Of a DNA stretch of 64,000 nt, positions 31,785-40,968 are shown piece by piece. Position 1 is the stretch's first letter, and each line of letters opens with the position of its first letter. The stretch spans positions 1-64,000 of the forward strand of contig NZ_JACJPO010000077.1 in assembly GCF_014696105.1 (NCBI RefSeq). The letters run 5' to 3'. The notes under the pieces were generated by a model. It saw only the letters and a list, made by a program, of their open reading frames with translations. It was not told where the DNA came from and searched no databases. This DNA is from Microcoleus sp. FACHB-1515. Its GTDB lineage: Bacteria > Cyanobacteriota > Cyanobacteriia > Elainellales > Elainellaceae. The translations under genes were made by a program, and so were the position numbers.

Positions 31785-33167
31785 TTAGGTTGAATCTTGA
31801 TCTAGCAAACTGAGAGCGCGATCGACAATCAGTCGCGCATGGTTGCCAGTTGCAGAGGTGCCAGTAAGCTGGTTCCATTCCTGCTCAAAGCGCTGCCAGT
31901 TGCGGCATTTGGCTTGGGCAAATCGCGGTGCTGCCACATAGAACTCCTCGATCGCCGGATAGCATTGCGGTTGCTTCGGTTTGCGATGACGGTAGAAGCG
32001 CCAGCCCCACTCGTTGATCACGGTTGCCTGCTGCTGCTCTGCTTGCTGACGGAGGGCGCGATGCATCGTAGGACGATCGCCAGTCGCGACCATCTGCACC
32101 CAGCGATCGCAATCGATGCGCCTTTTGCCATTTGCCGTCGAATAGCGCTTGTAGATTCGCCGCACGTGGTAGATTGCCCACTCCAATCGATCGAGCGCCT
32201 GTCGATATCCAGCTAGAACGGCTTGATTCTGATTTTTCACCATCAGGTAGTAAGCCGTGCCAAAGCTGAATAGGTGAAGACGCGGATTGAATGCCAGAGC
32301 GTTCCGCTCAATCAGCAGCGTGTCAATGCCATCTTGGGGCTGAAGCTGGTAGCGAGCGAGAGCAACGCTGCGCTCTTGAAACGGACACTGTTTACAAGCA
32401 CTCTTGACCCAGATGACGCCAAACCCCTGCTGAAGGTAGTTCAAACAGTCTTGGCGCGTCCAACCCCACTCTTGCAGCGGATAGCGATATTCGCGTCCTA
32501 AACAGCCGTAGCCATCGGACTTTGATGATCGCTTGGTCTCTTCGGCACTGTAGCCGAGGTAGGGACCGAACACGAAGCGATCGAGCTGCTGCACTGTCCA
32601 CTGGTGCAAACGCACGTAAAATCGCCAAGCGCGACTGAAGGGAATACCCTGACAAACCAGCCAGAACTCTCCGGCATCGAGGCACAGAGCCTTGAAAATC
32701 ATTAGCGACTGCCAGCCTAAACAGGTGAGCAGCAGTTGTGGGGAGTAGATTGTGTCGATCGCCCACTGCTCTAGCACCTCGCCTTTCCAGCGCTGGGCGC
32801 AAATGTGCGGGCGCGACAATCGTTGGGATGTGCCGTTTAGCAGCCAGTGATCGCTGAGCTTGGTACAGCCTTCGATGTGCAGCACATCCGGCTGCGAGGT
32901 ATCAGAAAGAATTACATAACCGTCGCGCTTCGACGCCGATCGCTTGGCAAGCTGCACCAGGCGAACGTTGTGCTGTCGCAGGAGCGGAAACAAATAGTGC
33001 TCAGCCAAGTACTTAGTTTCTTGGACTTCATCGCCCGTCTGAGCGCAAACCACAATGAGCTGTCGGCAGTCTGAGAATGGGCGCGATTCTGGTTCTCGCA
33101 GCCAGCGTACGAGAATCGCTGTGCTTTCGACACCCATGCCCCAGTTCAATAGGTGGAGATGTGACAT
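31785..33167 (-). CDS. PP-loop (PAPS-reductase-like) ATPase family protein
   Basis: The 460-residue product begins HLLNWGMGVESTAILVRWL, the altered P-loop of adenine-nucleotide alpha-hydrolases of the PAPS reductase/DndC group. VVCAQTGDEVQETKYLAEHYLFPLL follows as in phage-type members. CKQCPFQ (about residue 260) and other Cys could bind a cluster or zinc. The C-terminal 150 residues are helical and basic. Such proteins occur on phages and plasmids, sometimes in DNA modification. No DndB/D/E partners are visible. TTAGGGTGCAA element 6 directly abuts the ATG. Confidence 0.7.
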   Translation of the reverse strand: MSHLHLLNWGMGVESTAILVRWLREPESRPFSDCRQLIVVCAQTGDEVQETKYLAEHYLFPLLRQHNVRLVQLAKRSASKRDGYVILSDTSQPDVLHIEGCTKLSDHWLLNGTSQRLSRPHICAQRWKGEVLEQWAIDTIYSPQLLLTCLGWQSLMIFKALCLDAGEFWLVCQGIPFSRAWRFYVRLHQWTVQQLDRFVFGPYLGYSAEETKRSSKSDGYGCLGREYRYPLQEWGWTRQDCLNYLQQGFGVIWVKSACKQCPFQERSVALARYQLQPQDGIDTLLIERNALAFNPRLHLFSFGTAYYLMVKNQNQAVLAGYRQALDRLEWAIYHVRRIYKRYSTANGKRRIDCDRWVQMVATGDRPTMHRALRQQAEQQQATVINEWGWRFYRHRKPKQPQCYPAIEEFYVAAPRFAQAKCRNWQRFEQEWNQLTGTSATGNHARLIVDRALSLLDQDST

Positions 33168-33220
33168 GGTTAGGGTGCAAATTTACAGGCTTAACGTGGT
33201 TAAGGTTTGCACCCTAACCA
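33167..33220. repeat. TTAGGGTGCAA element 6
   Basis: Arms TGGTTAGGGTGCAA (33167-33180) and TTGCACCCTAACCA (33207-33220), spacer 26 bp. Its left end touches the start codon of the PP-loop gene, so any -10/-35 would overlap the element. Confidence 0.85.
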
Positions 33221-33345
33221 CAAATATTGCTGTTGTCGCCCGATCGCTCAGCCGGAAGTTCACACTCAGCCGTAACCGCGATCGAGATTGACGCCGAGAA
33301 TCGTGCGACAGCACGGAAAACCGATTTGAATTATGGAGTCTTCAG

Positions 33346-35241
33346 CTAAGTCGCCCTCCTCTCGCCGCTGTAGTACCAAGCGAACCACTCCAAATCAACG
33401 ACCCAGCCGCACTCACCCGCACAGAGATTGTGATCCAAACCAGGAATGCGAATGGGTTGATCGCACTGCCGACAGCGGCCATATCGATAGGGATCTAAAC
33501 CTTGTTGGATTAATCGAGCAACAAAGTCGTTCTTAGCTTGGGCGATGCCAGATGTCAAAGCGATCGAATCGGTTGCGATCGCTTGGGTCGGGGAAGGCTG
33601 CGATCGCACTCGCTGCCATGCCTCGATCGGAATCTCCTGCATTGCCACATCGAGCCGCACCGCATTCTCGTTCGACTCATCTTCGTTGCACATCAGTGCG
33701 ATCGCATCATCGAAAATCCACCAGTGCAAATCTTCAGGCCGATAATTCGGTGGCAGCGATATGAAGGCCAACCAGTCTACACAGCCGAAGCTGGAAGCCA
33801 CTTCAAGCCACTGCCAAGCCGCAGCAGCAAGTGAAGGCGGCTCAATTTCCTGCCACCAGTCGCGATCGACAGACGTAGACTCAAGCGCAAGCTTATTTGT
33901 CTTAGTGGTGTGGGACTGCTCACCTACAGCCGAATTGAGGCGATCGCGATCAGCAGTTTCTGCGTCAGAGGGGTGGGATTCAAGCGGCGGTGGCAGCAGT
34001 TCACGATGATCGATCGAACAAGCTTGAAGATGGTTAGGGTGCCAGAGATGTTGATATTTATCTAACGTGGTTGAACCGATCCCAAAAGTTTTGAGAGCGC
34101 GATAGCGCGAGGTCGCTTGAGCGGGTAGACAGTTCTGTTGCAGCATCTGAGCGATCGCACCCGTAATTCGCTGCTGTGCGGATTGGGACTGTTGCTGATT
34201 CCAGGTTGGTCGATCGGCAGGTACGGCTGTGGCGGATGAGCGAGTGATGAACTTGGAGCCGTAAGGGTAGTAGCGCTGCTCAGCGGCTTTGGCCCATTGC
34301 GTTGCTCGAACTTCTAGGTCGGTTTGATGACGACAGTACTGAGTAAATCCTGGTAGCGATCGCGCCGTTTGTACGATCGTCTCGACCAGCGCTCCGCTGC
34401 TGAGCGGTTCACCGCCCCAAACGACATGGTGAAACACGCGCTCGCGATTGGCAATTTTTCCCAGCAGAAAATTTGTTTGTCCGGTTGCCGTCCAGCCCGG
34501 TTCAATATCTGTGTTGAGGTCGTTGAGGTACTTTTCGCCCTTACTGCGTAAACCGAGATGTTTTCGGGGACAGGTCGCTAAAACCTGCTTGAGCACCTGC
34601 GGATCAACCTCGTTCTTGACTTGGGCGCAGCGCCACTGACGCACGAACGCTGCCGGAGTTGTGAACATCGGCTGCCAGTCAGCATTCAGCAGGTAGGAGC
34701 CACGCTGCAACGGCAAACGGTGACCGCCATATAGGGTGCAACTGCTGCTGAAAGGTTTGGGATTGGGGTAGAGTTCAACCTGGCCGGACTTGAGCGAGTA
34801 GCCTACATTCTCAATCAGCGTGGCGACAGCTAAGGCGATCGCCCAACAAGTATGCGGCTCAGACAGGGGCAAATACAGGTGAATACCTTGGCGATCGCTG
34901 CTTTGAATTGCAACCGCCGTCGTAATCCCCAAGGGTTCCAGTGCGTTTAGAATTCGACGAATCGCAAATTCATCGTGGCAAGGGTGATAAGGGCTGCCAA
35001 TATCGATATCGATGAGCAGATATTGAGTGGCTTGGCCGAACCGAACGCCGTAGAGATGACGGCCTTGGGCAATTAATCGATCGCTCAGCAAATGCCGCGA
35101 TTCAGTTTTCCAAGTCGGCTTTTGACCAGGATCAGGATGCGTTGCCCACAAATAATCACCACGATGCGGAAATAAAGTCAAAAATTCATCGTGCCATTCG
35201 CGCACAAAGGCGAAGGACGAAACTGTTGATTCTAGTGACAT
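33346..35241 (-). CDS. Archaeo-eukaryotic primase-superfamily protein 2, with zinc ribbon
   Basis: The product has 631 residues from ATG 35241. It aligns along most of its length with the primase-like product at 27449: FVREWHDEFLTLFPHR, HLYGVRFGQATQYLLIDIDIGSPYHP (Asp78 and Asp80), GIHLYLPL, ELYPNPKPFSS, and a C-terminal RYRALKTFGIGSTTLDKYQHLWHPNHL helix-turn-helix. Unlike its paralogue it ends in a Cys4 zinc-ribbon-like segment (CRQCDQP...LCAGECGW). Zinc ribbons often help primases hold template DNA. The shared HTH suggests both recognise specific sites. Confidence 0.7.
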   Translation of the reverse strand: MSLESTVSSFAFVREWHDEFLTLFPHRGDYLWATHPDPGQKPTWKTESRHLLSDRLIAQGRHLYGVRFGQATQYLLIDIDIGSPYHPCHDEFAIRRILNALEPLGITTAVAIQSSDRQGIHLYLPLSEPHTCWAIALAVATLIENVGYSLKSGQVELYPNPKPFSSSCTLYGGHRLPLQRGSYLLNADWQPMFTTPAAFVRQWRCAQVKNEVDPQVLKQVLATCPRKHLGLRSKGEKYLNDLNTDIEPGWTATGQTNFLLGKIANRERVFHHVVWGGEPLSSGALVETIVQTARSLPGFTQYCRHQTDLEVRATQWAKAAEQRYYPYGSKFITRSSATAVPADRPTWNQQQSQSAQQRITGAIAQMLQQNCLPAQATSRYRALKTFGIGSTTLDKYQHLWHPNHLQACSIDHRELLPPPLESHPSDAETADRDRLNSAVGEQSHTTKTNKLALESTSVDRDWWQEIEPPSLAAAAWQWLEVASSFGCVDWLAFISLPPNYRPEDLHWWIFDDAIALMCNEDESNENAVRLDVAMQEIPIEAWQRVRSQPSPTQAIATDSIALTSGIAQAKNDFVARLIQQGLDPYRYGRCRQCDQPIRIPGLDHNLCAGECGWVVDLEWFAWYYSGERRAT

Positions 35242-35836
35242 TGCTGCTTGCTCTTGTGTGCAAACAGCCCGCGATCGCAACGGTGTGAGGCGGGCTGTTG
35301 AGTGAGTCGAGGGGAGCAACAGCTAATTTTCGTTTGCGAAACGTTACATTTTTTGAAACTTCCTACTTTCACCCTGACTGCGAAACTTTGCCATGCAGCA
35401 GCTTGTGGGAACTTGCACGATCGCACAAATTCGCCGTAAAATAAGCACAGCAATTCGAGGGCTGCCCTAACCTGACTGCTCGCCAAAGCTTGATTGGTTA
35501 GGTATCTAAACCCTGCACCTTTTGCAAACGCAAATAAGCTGTCAAACCCCGCTGTTGGTTCCAGTTGGGGTTTTTGACTTTGTTTGAGGGATTACATGGT
35601 GATGACTCCTTTCGCTTCGATTTCAGGAGGTCACCCGATCGCGGTTGCGCTAACGCTGAAATGATTGGCGTATCCGTACTATGCAACCTTGTGAGTGCTT
35701 AATACTATACTGAGACTCAACCATCAGTAGTTGAACGATCGGGTGGGATTTGAGCTTGGGTGCTTCTACCAAACCCCAATCTTAAATCTAATCGCAATCT
35801 TAAACTATATTTGAAGACGGGGGACAGTCCTAGCAA
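35242..35836. other. Gene-poor divergent region
   Basis: No convincing gene lies in these 595 bases; ORFs of up to 62 codons look random. There is a plus-strand terminator-like hairpin at 35541-35580 and a weak CCTAACC/GGTTAGG repeat at 35466-35502. Promoters for the primase 2 gene (minus) and the XRE gene (plus) must be here. Confidence 0.5.
35541..35580 (+). terminator. Terminator-like hairpin
   Basis: GTCAAACCCC (35541-35550) pairs with GGGGTTT..GAC (35567-35578), with a T-run inside the right arm. It is oriented to stop plus-strand transcription arising in the gene-poor region, hinting at a small RNA. Confidence 0.4.
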
Positions 35837-36664
35837 ATGGAATTTAAGTTTCCGCTGGCGTTCCGAATCACGTTAGATAAGTTTGGAATCAACGCCACAC
35901 AGCTTGCCAAAGCGAGCAATATCTCGCAGCAAACGATCAGCACATTCCGCAACGGCCATACGTTCCCGCAGCTTGATAAGTTTGAGCAGATTTTTAACTG
36001 CCTAACGCCAGAGCAGCAGCGATTTTTACTCACACAGGTGATCGACCTCGACCCAGCCGCGCGTCCAGAACTGGGAATGCAGGTTCAGCAAATGAGCAGT
36101 GTGGCCGAACTGCTGCTGCTGCAAGAGCTAGTCACCGATCGACTGCGCGACCTCCTCGATTTGCGCGAGGCTAAACCTCAATTGGAACCGGAGCAAAGTC
36201 AAACCCCAGCGGGCAAAACTCGATCGCGCAAAGTCCAAGTAGAATCGGTGCGAAACCAGCTTGAAGGAACAGTAATTACCACAAACGGCAGGCGAATTCT
36301 GGTGTCAGAGGCCGATCGCGAGCGCGTAGTTGCCATTTTGCGAGAATGGGAGACTTTGAGTGAGTTGACTGCCGAGGCTTGGCGGCTAGAATATCAGTCT
36401 GAGCTAAATCAATGGGTTTTGCGCGATGCAGCCGAGCAGTTGCTCTGGCGCTACCGCGTGACCACTGGCGAACTTTTTATCGGGGTGGATCGATCGACTT
36501 GGATACAGCAGTTTCGATCGCTGCTGGCTGCCGTTACTCACTATTCGCCAGAACCAGCGCTGGCGCAAACAGCAGGCAGATGGCTGGTACAGCTTGATTT
36601 CGCTTTGGACGAAGCAAAAGGCAATGAGGCTCAGTTTTTGCAGATTCTGTTTCGCCTATCGTAG
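35837..36664 (+). CDS. XRE-family transcriptional regulator
   Basis: The 275-residue product has an N-terminal Cro/C1-type helix-turn-helix (residues about 8-65: FGINATQLAKASNISQQTISTFRNGHTFPQLDKFEQIF). A Glu/Gln-rich coiled linker and a C-terminal helical domain with no recognised ligand motif follow. Basic segment AGKTRSRKVQVESVRNQ lies near 135-150. The PAS-repeat gene begins 21 bases downstream, so the two may be an operon linking sensing to transcription. Confidence 0.75.
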   Translation: MEFKFPLAFRITLDKFGINATQLAKASNISQQTISTFRNGHTFPQLDKFEQIFNCLTPEQQRFLLTQVIDLDPAARPELGMQVQQMSSVAELLLLQELVTDRLRDLLDLREAKPQLEPEQSQTPAGKTRSRKVQVESVRNQLEGTVITTNGRRILVSEADRERVVAILREWETLSELTAEAWRLEYQSELNQWVLRDAAEQLLWRYRVTTGELFIGVDRSTWIQQFRSLLAAVTHYSPEPALAQTAGRWLVQLDFALDEAKGNEAQFLQILFRLS

Positions 36665-36685
36665 TCGGTCAGCACTCACGCGCTC

Positions 36686-38995
36686 TTGAACTTGGATCAA
36701 ACCACACCCACCGCGATCGCAGCGCACTTGCTCAATCAGGCGCTAGACGCGGCAGAAATTGGAACCGCTCAATACAGCGTTCCGCTTGACCAGTGGCATG
36801 GGTCAACAGCGGTGCGGCAGCTTTATGGCGTGTCTGTCCCTGCTGAGTCGATCGCAACCCTAGCAAATTTTCTAGTGCTGGTTCATCTCGACGATCGTGC
36901 CTCGGTTGGACAAGCGATCGCAGTGGCGATCGATCGCGGCTCGACCTATCAATACGAATGTCGCACGGCCAAGCGGTCTCAATGCTGGCTGCGGCATGAG
37001 GGAATTGTAATTCGTGATGCCACTGGGCAGGCACAGCAACTGATTGAAGTGGTGACGGACGTGAGCGATCGCGTGATTGCTCAAACCATGTATCAGCGGC
37101 TGCACGATCGTCAGCAAGCGCTGTGGCGGCACTCGCAAGAACTGGCAATTCAAGCAGATAGCGAAGGACAAATGACGTTTGTGAGCGCGGCGCTCACCCG
37201 CTTACTGGGGTACTCTGAGCAAGATTGGCTGGCGCATCCGCTGGCGGCATGGATTCATCCGCAAGACCAAAGCATTCTGGCTGCTGTGTGGGAAGGGGGC
37301 GGTACGATCGATCTGCGGGTGCGACATCAAGAAGCGCGCTGGGTATGGATGCGGATGCAGATTCATCGAACCTTGATCGCCGCACAGCCTGTTTGGATAG
37401 TGAATGCTCAAGACATTACCCAGCAACAGAATATGCGCTCTTCGTTGCAGGAAACGACTGAGCAAGTTCAAATTTTAGTCGATAATTTTCCGGGTGCTTT
37501 CTACCGCAGCCAAGCAGGTCAGCAGTGGCGGCAGCGCTATGTCAGTCGAGGCTTTCAAGGGCTAACAGGGCAACTATTTCGGGCAATCGATCATCTGCTG
37601 ATGGCGTTTCCAACAGAGGGTGATGCAGCTTACGCAGATCTGATTTTGCCGGAAGATTTGGAGCGGTGCGACCAACAATTAGAGGCAGCGCTGGCAGATC
37701 AAGCGCCGTTCGTCCTGCAATATCGGATTCAAGCCAATGGGATTCGCTGGATCGAGGATCGGGGGCGCGGCGTGTGGAATGCGGCGGGCGAACTTGAGTG
37801 GATCGACGGCGTTATGCTCGATGTGAGCGATCGCGTGATCACAGAGATGGCGCTGAGGGCGCGTGAAGACCGCCTGTTTCGGATCTACAACCATGCCCCG
37901 ATCGGCATCACGTTTACAGACGGCCAGACGGGTCGCTATGTGGAAGTGAACAGCGCTTTTTGTCGGCTGTTGGGCTATACGCCGGATGAACTAGAGCAGC
38001 AAACTTGGATAGCGTTGACACATCCAGAAGACCTTGAGAACGAACTGGTTCTCCATCAGCAGTGCCAGCAGCAGCAACGGCAATCCTATTCATTGGAGAA
38101 GCGCTATTTGCACAAAGCGGGACATGCGGTTTGGGTGCGGATCACAGTGAGCTGGGTGATTGATGCTGATGCCGATTCTGCTGGCAGCTTTGCGCTGATT
38201 GAAGATCGAACTGAGTACTCGCAGGCGCAACAGCAACTGTTTGATGCTCGCCAGCGAATTGTGCGACATATCAATAATTCGCCGCTGGCAGTGATTGAGT
38301 GGACAGCGGATTTTCGCGTGCAGCAGTGGAGCGATCGCGCCGAAGCGCTATTTGGCTGGAGTGCCGCAGAAGTAATGGGCAAGCATCCGTTTGACTGGCA
38401 AATGATTGTGCTAGCAGACCTACCGCAGGTGCAGCGCGTCATCGAGCAGCTTAGGAGCGGTGAGATCACGTTTAATACCTGCTGCAACCGCAACTACACT
38501 AAATCAGGCAGCGTAATCGAGTGCGAGTGGCACAACTCCGTGTTGTTCGATCCGCAGCGTCAAGTTGTCTCGTTTCTGTCACTGGTAATGGATGTGACGG
38601 CTCGTAATCAAGCGAGTGCTGAGCTAACGCGATCTCGATCGCTACTAGAAACAACTTTGGAAGCAACGGCAGACGGATTGCTGGTGCTAAGCCGAGATGG
38701 AGACATTCTTTACTGCAATCAAAAGTTTATCGAGCTTTGGCGCATTCCAGCGCATATTTTGGCGCAGCGAGTTGATCAGCATCTACTGCCATTTCAACAA
38801 GCGCAACTCAAGAACCCAGAGAACTTTTTGCAGCAGGTCGAATCCGAATATCTATTTCCCGACCTTGACTGTCACGGCGAAGTTCAGCTTCAAGACGGAC
38901 GAGTGTTTGAGCGCTTTTCTAAGCCACATTTGCTCGAAGGCGAGATCGTCGGTCGAGTTATCAGCTATCGAGACATCACGCCGCGCAGAGATTAA
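36686..38995 (+). CDS. Six-PAS-domain protein without output domain
   Basis: The 769-residue product starts at TTG 36686. Six consecutive PAS/PAC units can be read, each ending in a D(V/I)(S/T)-type motif: about 20-125 (DVSDRVIAQ), 135-250 (NAQDITQQQ), 255-385 (DVSDRVITE), 390-510 (EDRTEYSQ), 515-645 (DVTARNQAS) and 650-769 (YRDITPRRD). The protein ends exactly where a histidine kinase or GGDEF domain would usually follow, and none is found downstream in any frame. It is either truncated or works by protein contact, perhaps with the upstream XRE regulator. No haem or flavin residues are obvious. Confidence 0.8.
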   Translation: MNLDQTTPTAIAAHLLNQALDAAEIGTAQYSVPLDQWHGSTAVRQLYGVSVPAESIATLANFLVLVHLDDRASVGQAIAVAIDRGSTYQYECRTAKRSQCWLRHEGIVIRDATGQAQQLIEVVTDVSDRVIAQTMYQRLHDRQQALWRHSQELAIQADSEGQMTFVSAALTRLLGYSEQDWLAHPLAAWIHPQDQSILAAVWEGGGTIDLRVRHQEARWVWMRMQIHRTLIAAQPVWIVNAQDITQQQNMRSSLQETTEQVQILVDNFPGAFYRSQAGQQWRQRYVSRGFQGLTGQLFRAIDHLLMAFPTEGDAAYADLILPEDLERCDQQLEAALADQAPFVLQYRIQANGIRWIEDRGRGVWNAAGELEWIDGVMLDVSDRVITEMALRAREDRLFRIYNHAPIGITFTDGQTGRYVEVNSAFCRLLGYTPDELEQQTWIALTHPEDLENELVLHQQCQQQQRQSYSLEKRYLHKAGHAVWVRITVSWVIDADADSAGSFALIEDRTEYSQAQQQLFDARQRIVRHINNSPLAVIEWTADFRVQQWSDRAEALFGWSAAEVMGKHPFDWQMIVLADLPQVQRVIEQLRSGEITFNTCCNRNYTKSGSVIECEWHNSVLFDPQRQVVSFLSLVMDVTARNQASAELTRSRSLLETTLEATADGLLVLSRDGDILYCNQKFIELWRIPAHILAQRVDQHLLPFQQAQLKNPENFLQQVESEYLFPDLDCHGEVQLQDGRVFERFSKPHLLEGEIVGRVISYRDITPRRD

Positions 38996-39269
38996 GCTGT
39001 TTGAGGCAGTGAACGAGGATCTAACTACTCCAACGATGAAGGCGATCGCATTTCAATGAAGGGGGCAATCGCAGCAGTATGATGTGTAGAACTATTCAAT
39101 TCTTTAACCAGAATAGTAAACTCCCTAAAATGCTAAGTTCTAAGGTTGAAAATACACCAAAACAAATAAGGTATTCAGAAGCACAAGCAACTGTAAAACT
39201 CTATTTAATAGTTCAACATCTTTACTGGGTTTGAGATAGTATAAGGTTGTATTTTGCAAAGAAGCAGTT

Positions 39270-39644
39270 ATGACTTCAGCGCCAAAGGAGCAAGCCGCAA
39301 TTATTCGTACTGAGCGCGGATTGACGATCGCAGGCACGCGCATCACTCTCTACGATGTGATGGACTACGTGACGGCTCAGTATCCACCTAAGTTTATTCA
39401 AGGATTATTTGAGCTGACAGAGCAGCAAATTAATGCTGCTCTAGCTTATATCGAAACTCATCGTTCAGAAGTAGAAGTCGAGTACCAGCAAGTTCTCAAA
39501 GAGTCTGAAGAACTCCGACAGTATTACGAAGAGCAAAATCGTGAGTTAATTACCCGGATTGCAGCACAGCCACCCAAACCTGGAACCGAAGCTGCTTGGG
39601 AAAAACTTCGAGCTACGAAAGCAAAGCGCATGTCTAGGGCATGA
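39270..39644 (+). CDS. DUF433 family antitoxin-like protein
   Basis: The 124-residue product carries the DUF433 winged-helix pattern: RTERGLTIAGTRITLYDVMDYVTAQYPPKFIQGLFELTEQQINAALAYIETHR (residues 12-65). A charged coiled-coil tail follows. DUF433 proteins are typically the DNA-binding partner of a DUF5615 PIN-like protein. The stop overlaps the next start by four bases (ATGA), as in toxin-antitoxin pairs. Confidence 0.8.
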   Translation: MTSAPKEQAAIIRTERGLTIAGTRITLYDVMDYVTAQYPPKFIQGLFELTEQQINAALAYIETHRSEVEVEYQQVLKESEELRQYYEEQNRELITRIAAQPPKPGTEAAWEKLRATKAKRMSRA

Positions 39645-40036
39645 TTTTCTTGATCGATCACAATCTCAAAGGTCACGCCCTAATCTTCTTTGGCGCGATC
39701 GCAAGTCAAGGCTGGCTTGATGTTGTCCCAATTCGCTTTGTCACGTTTTTAGAAATGGAGTTATCGATTGACAGCGATGATAGGACGGTTTGGCAACTCG
39801 CTCAAGAAAATCAAATGGTTTTGCTCACAGCTAATCGCAGCATGAAAGGAAAAGATTCTCTAGAACAAGTCATGCGTGAAGAAAACACCTCAGCGTCGTT
39901 GCCTGTAGTGACTATTAGCAATGCTGACCGATTGCTAAACGACAGTGAGTATCGAAATCGGTGTATTGAAAGTTTGATTGAGATTGTGCTTGATATTGAC
40001 AGCTATCGCGGTGCAAGGCAAATCTTCATTCCGTAA
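39641..40036 (+). CDS. DUF5615-like (PIN-fold) toxin candidate
   Basis: The 131-residue product begins MIFLIDHNLKGHALIF with the early Asp of PIN-like folds. It also contains DDRTVWQLAQENQMVLLTANRSMKGKDSLEQVM, which fits the acidic centre of DUF5615/Mut7-C-type proteins. Overlap with the DUF433 gene supports a type II toxin-antitoxin module, useful for maintaining a plasmid. RNase activity is inferred only. The 179 bases to the next gene, which converges on it, hold nothing clear. Confidence 0.7.
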   Translation: MIFLIDHNLKGHALIFFGAIASQGWLDVVPIRFVTFLEMELSIDSDDRTVWQLAQENQMVLLTANRSMKGKDSLEQVMREENTSASLPVVTISNADRLLNDSEYRNRCIESLIEIVLDIDSYRGARQIFIP

Positions 40037-40215
40037 TAAGACGAACTTGAACATTGAACGACCGCAAGGATACCATCAAGAAACAGGGCATCATTGAGTC
40101 TTTGAGACAGACACAATTAAGCAGAAACTAAAACTCACAGTTGGAGCAGGCTGAGAGAAGCGCTTAGTATCGATGTTGAGTTTTCCAACAGCCGCTCAGT
40201 AGCATGAATTTCACA

Positions 40216-40968
40216 TCACGGTGGCAAAGAAACAGTTTCGCGTAACCGCTGCTCGATCGCCAACTGTGCCAAAGCTTGCAGCACCCGAACTTCAACATTG
40301 CTTGCTGCCGCAGCTTGCTCGATCGACACTGACTGCGAACGTGCGATCGACAAGCAGGTGCGGACGCGATCGACAATCGGATCGGCAGCAGTCGTATAGC
40401 CCCGCTGAAGTGCAACTTCCAAGCCGACTTCAATATCGCTGAGCATTGCCCTTTGCTGCGAGGGGAGCAATAGCGTTTGCGCTCCAGGCACACCTGCAAC
40501 GATCGCGACCCCCACAGCATTCGGAGTTTGAGTGGCAGGCACAAGGTTGAAACTGTATAGGCGCTGTGTCCCAGCCGCATCAGTGGTGACTACTTCTAAG
40601 TTGGTGATAACTGCGTGGGTCACGCCGGGAAAGGCCAAGGGCTGAATCGATCGCAAAAACAAAATGGTCGCCTGTTCGCTGCCGATCGGCGCATTGGTGG
40701 TGTAGACCGTGCGTGACGGATCGGCAAGTAAAACGCTGGTGATTTGTTCGCCCGTTTGAAACTGAATTGGCGTGGCGCGACCGGGCACGATCGGCACATC
40801 GACAAGGCTGGCGATCGCACTGGCGCGATCGACTATCCGCAAAGCATTTGGTCGATCGGCGGAACGACCTGGAGAAATTGGAGATCTAGCGGGCAAGCCG
40901 TAAGCAGGAGAAGCGCTCCAGACATTGATGCCGCTAAGGAGCAGCAGTGGAATGAGCAGTTTGTGCAT
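40216..40968 (-). CDS. VirB9/TraK-like conjugation channel protein
   Basis: The 250-residue product has a Sec signal peptide (residues 1-24, ending SPAYG). A beta-rich domain follows with PIQFQTGEQITSVLLADPSRTVYTTNAPIGSEQATILFLRSIQPLAFPG (about 68-116), then RLYSFNLV, the pattern of the VirB9/TraK N-terminal domain of outer-membrane core complexes. It is the last gene of the operon and overlaps the VirB10-like gene by 35 bases. Confidence 0.7.
   Translation of the reverse strand: MHKLLIPLLLLSGINVWSASPAYGLPARSPISPGRSADRPNALRIVDRASAIASLVDVPIVPGRATPIQFQTGEQITSVLLADPSRTVYTTNAPIGSEQATILFLRSIQPLAFPGVTHAVITNLEVVTTDAAGTQRLYSFNLVPATQTPNAVGVAIVAGVPGAQTLLLPSQQRAMLSDIEVGLEVALQRGYTTAADPIVDRVRTCLSIARSQSVSIEQAAAASNVEVRVLQALAQLAIEQRLRETVSLPP

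Noticed and set aside
34027-34045. Further TTAGGGTGCA half-sites at 34031 and 34733
   Set aside because: Both are single half-sites inside the primase 2 coding region, explained by its codons (for example Trp-His-Pro-Asn-His), with no partner arm at 25-26 bp.
35466-35502. CCTAACC/GGTTAGG repeat as an eighth element
   Set aside because: Arms have the opposite polarity, only 7 bp match and the GTGCA part is missing.
35498-35686. 62-codon minus-strand ORF
   Set aside because: It lacks a ribosome site, its sequence looks random, and it overlaps a terminator-like hairpin.
39020-39060. Continuation of the PAS protein by frameshift
   Set aside because: The +1 frame reads only about 22 more residues and shows no kinase, GGDEF or HTH motif.
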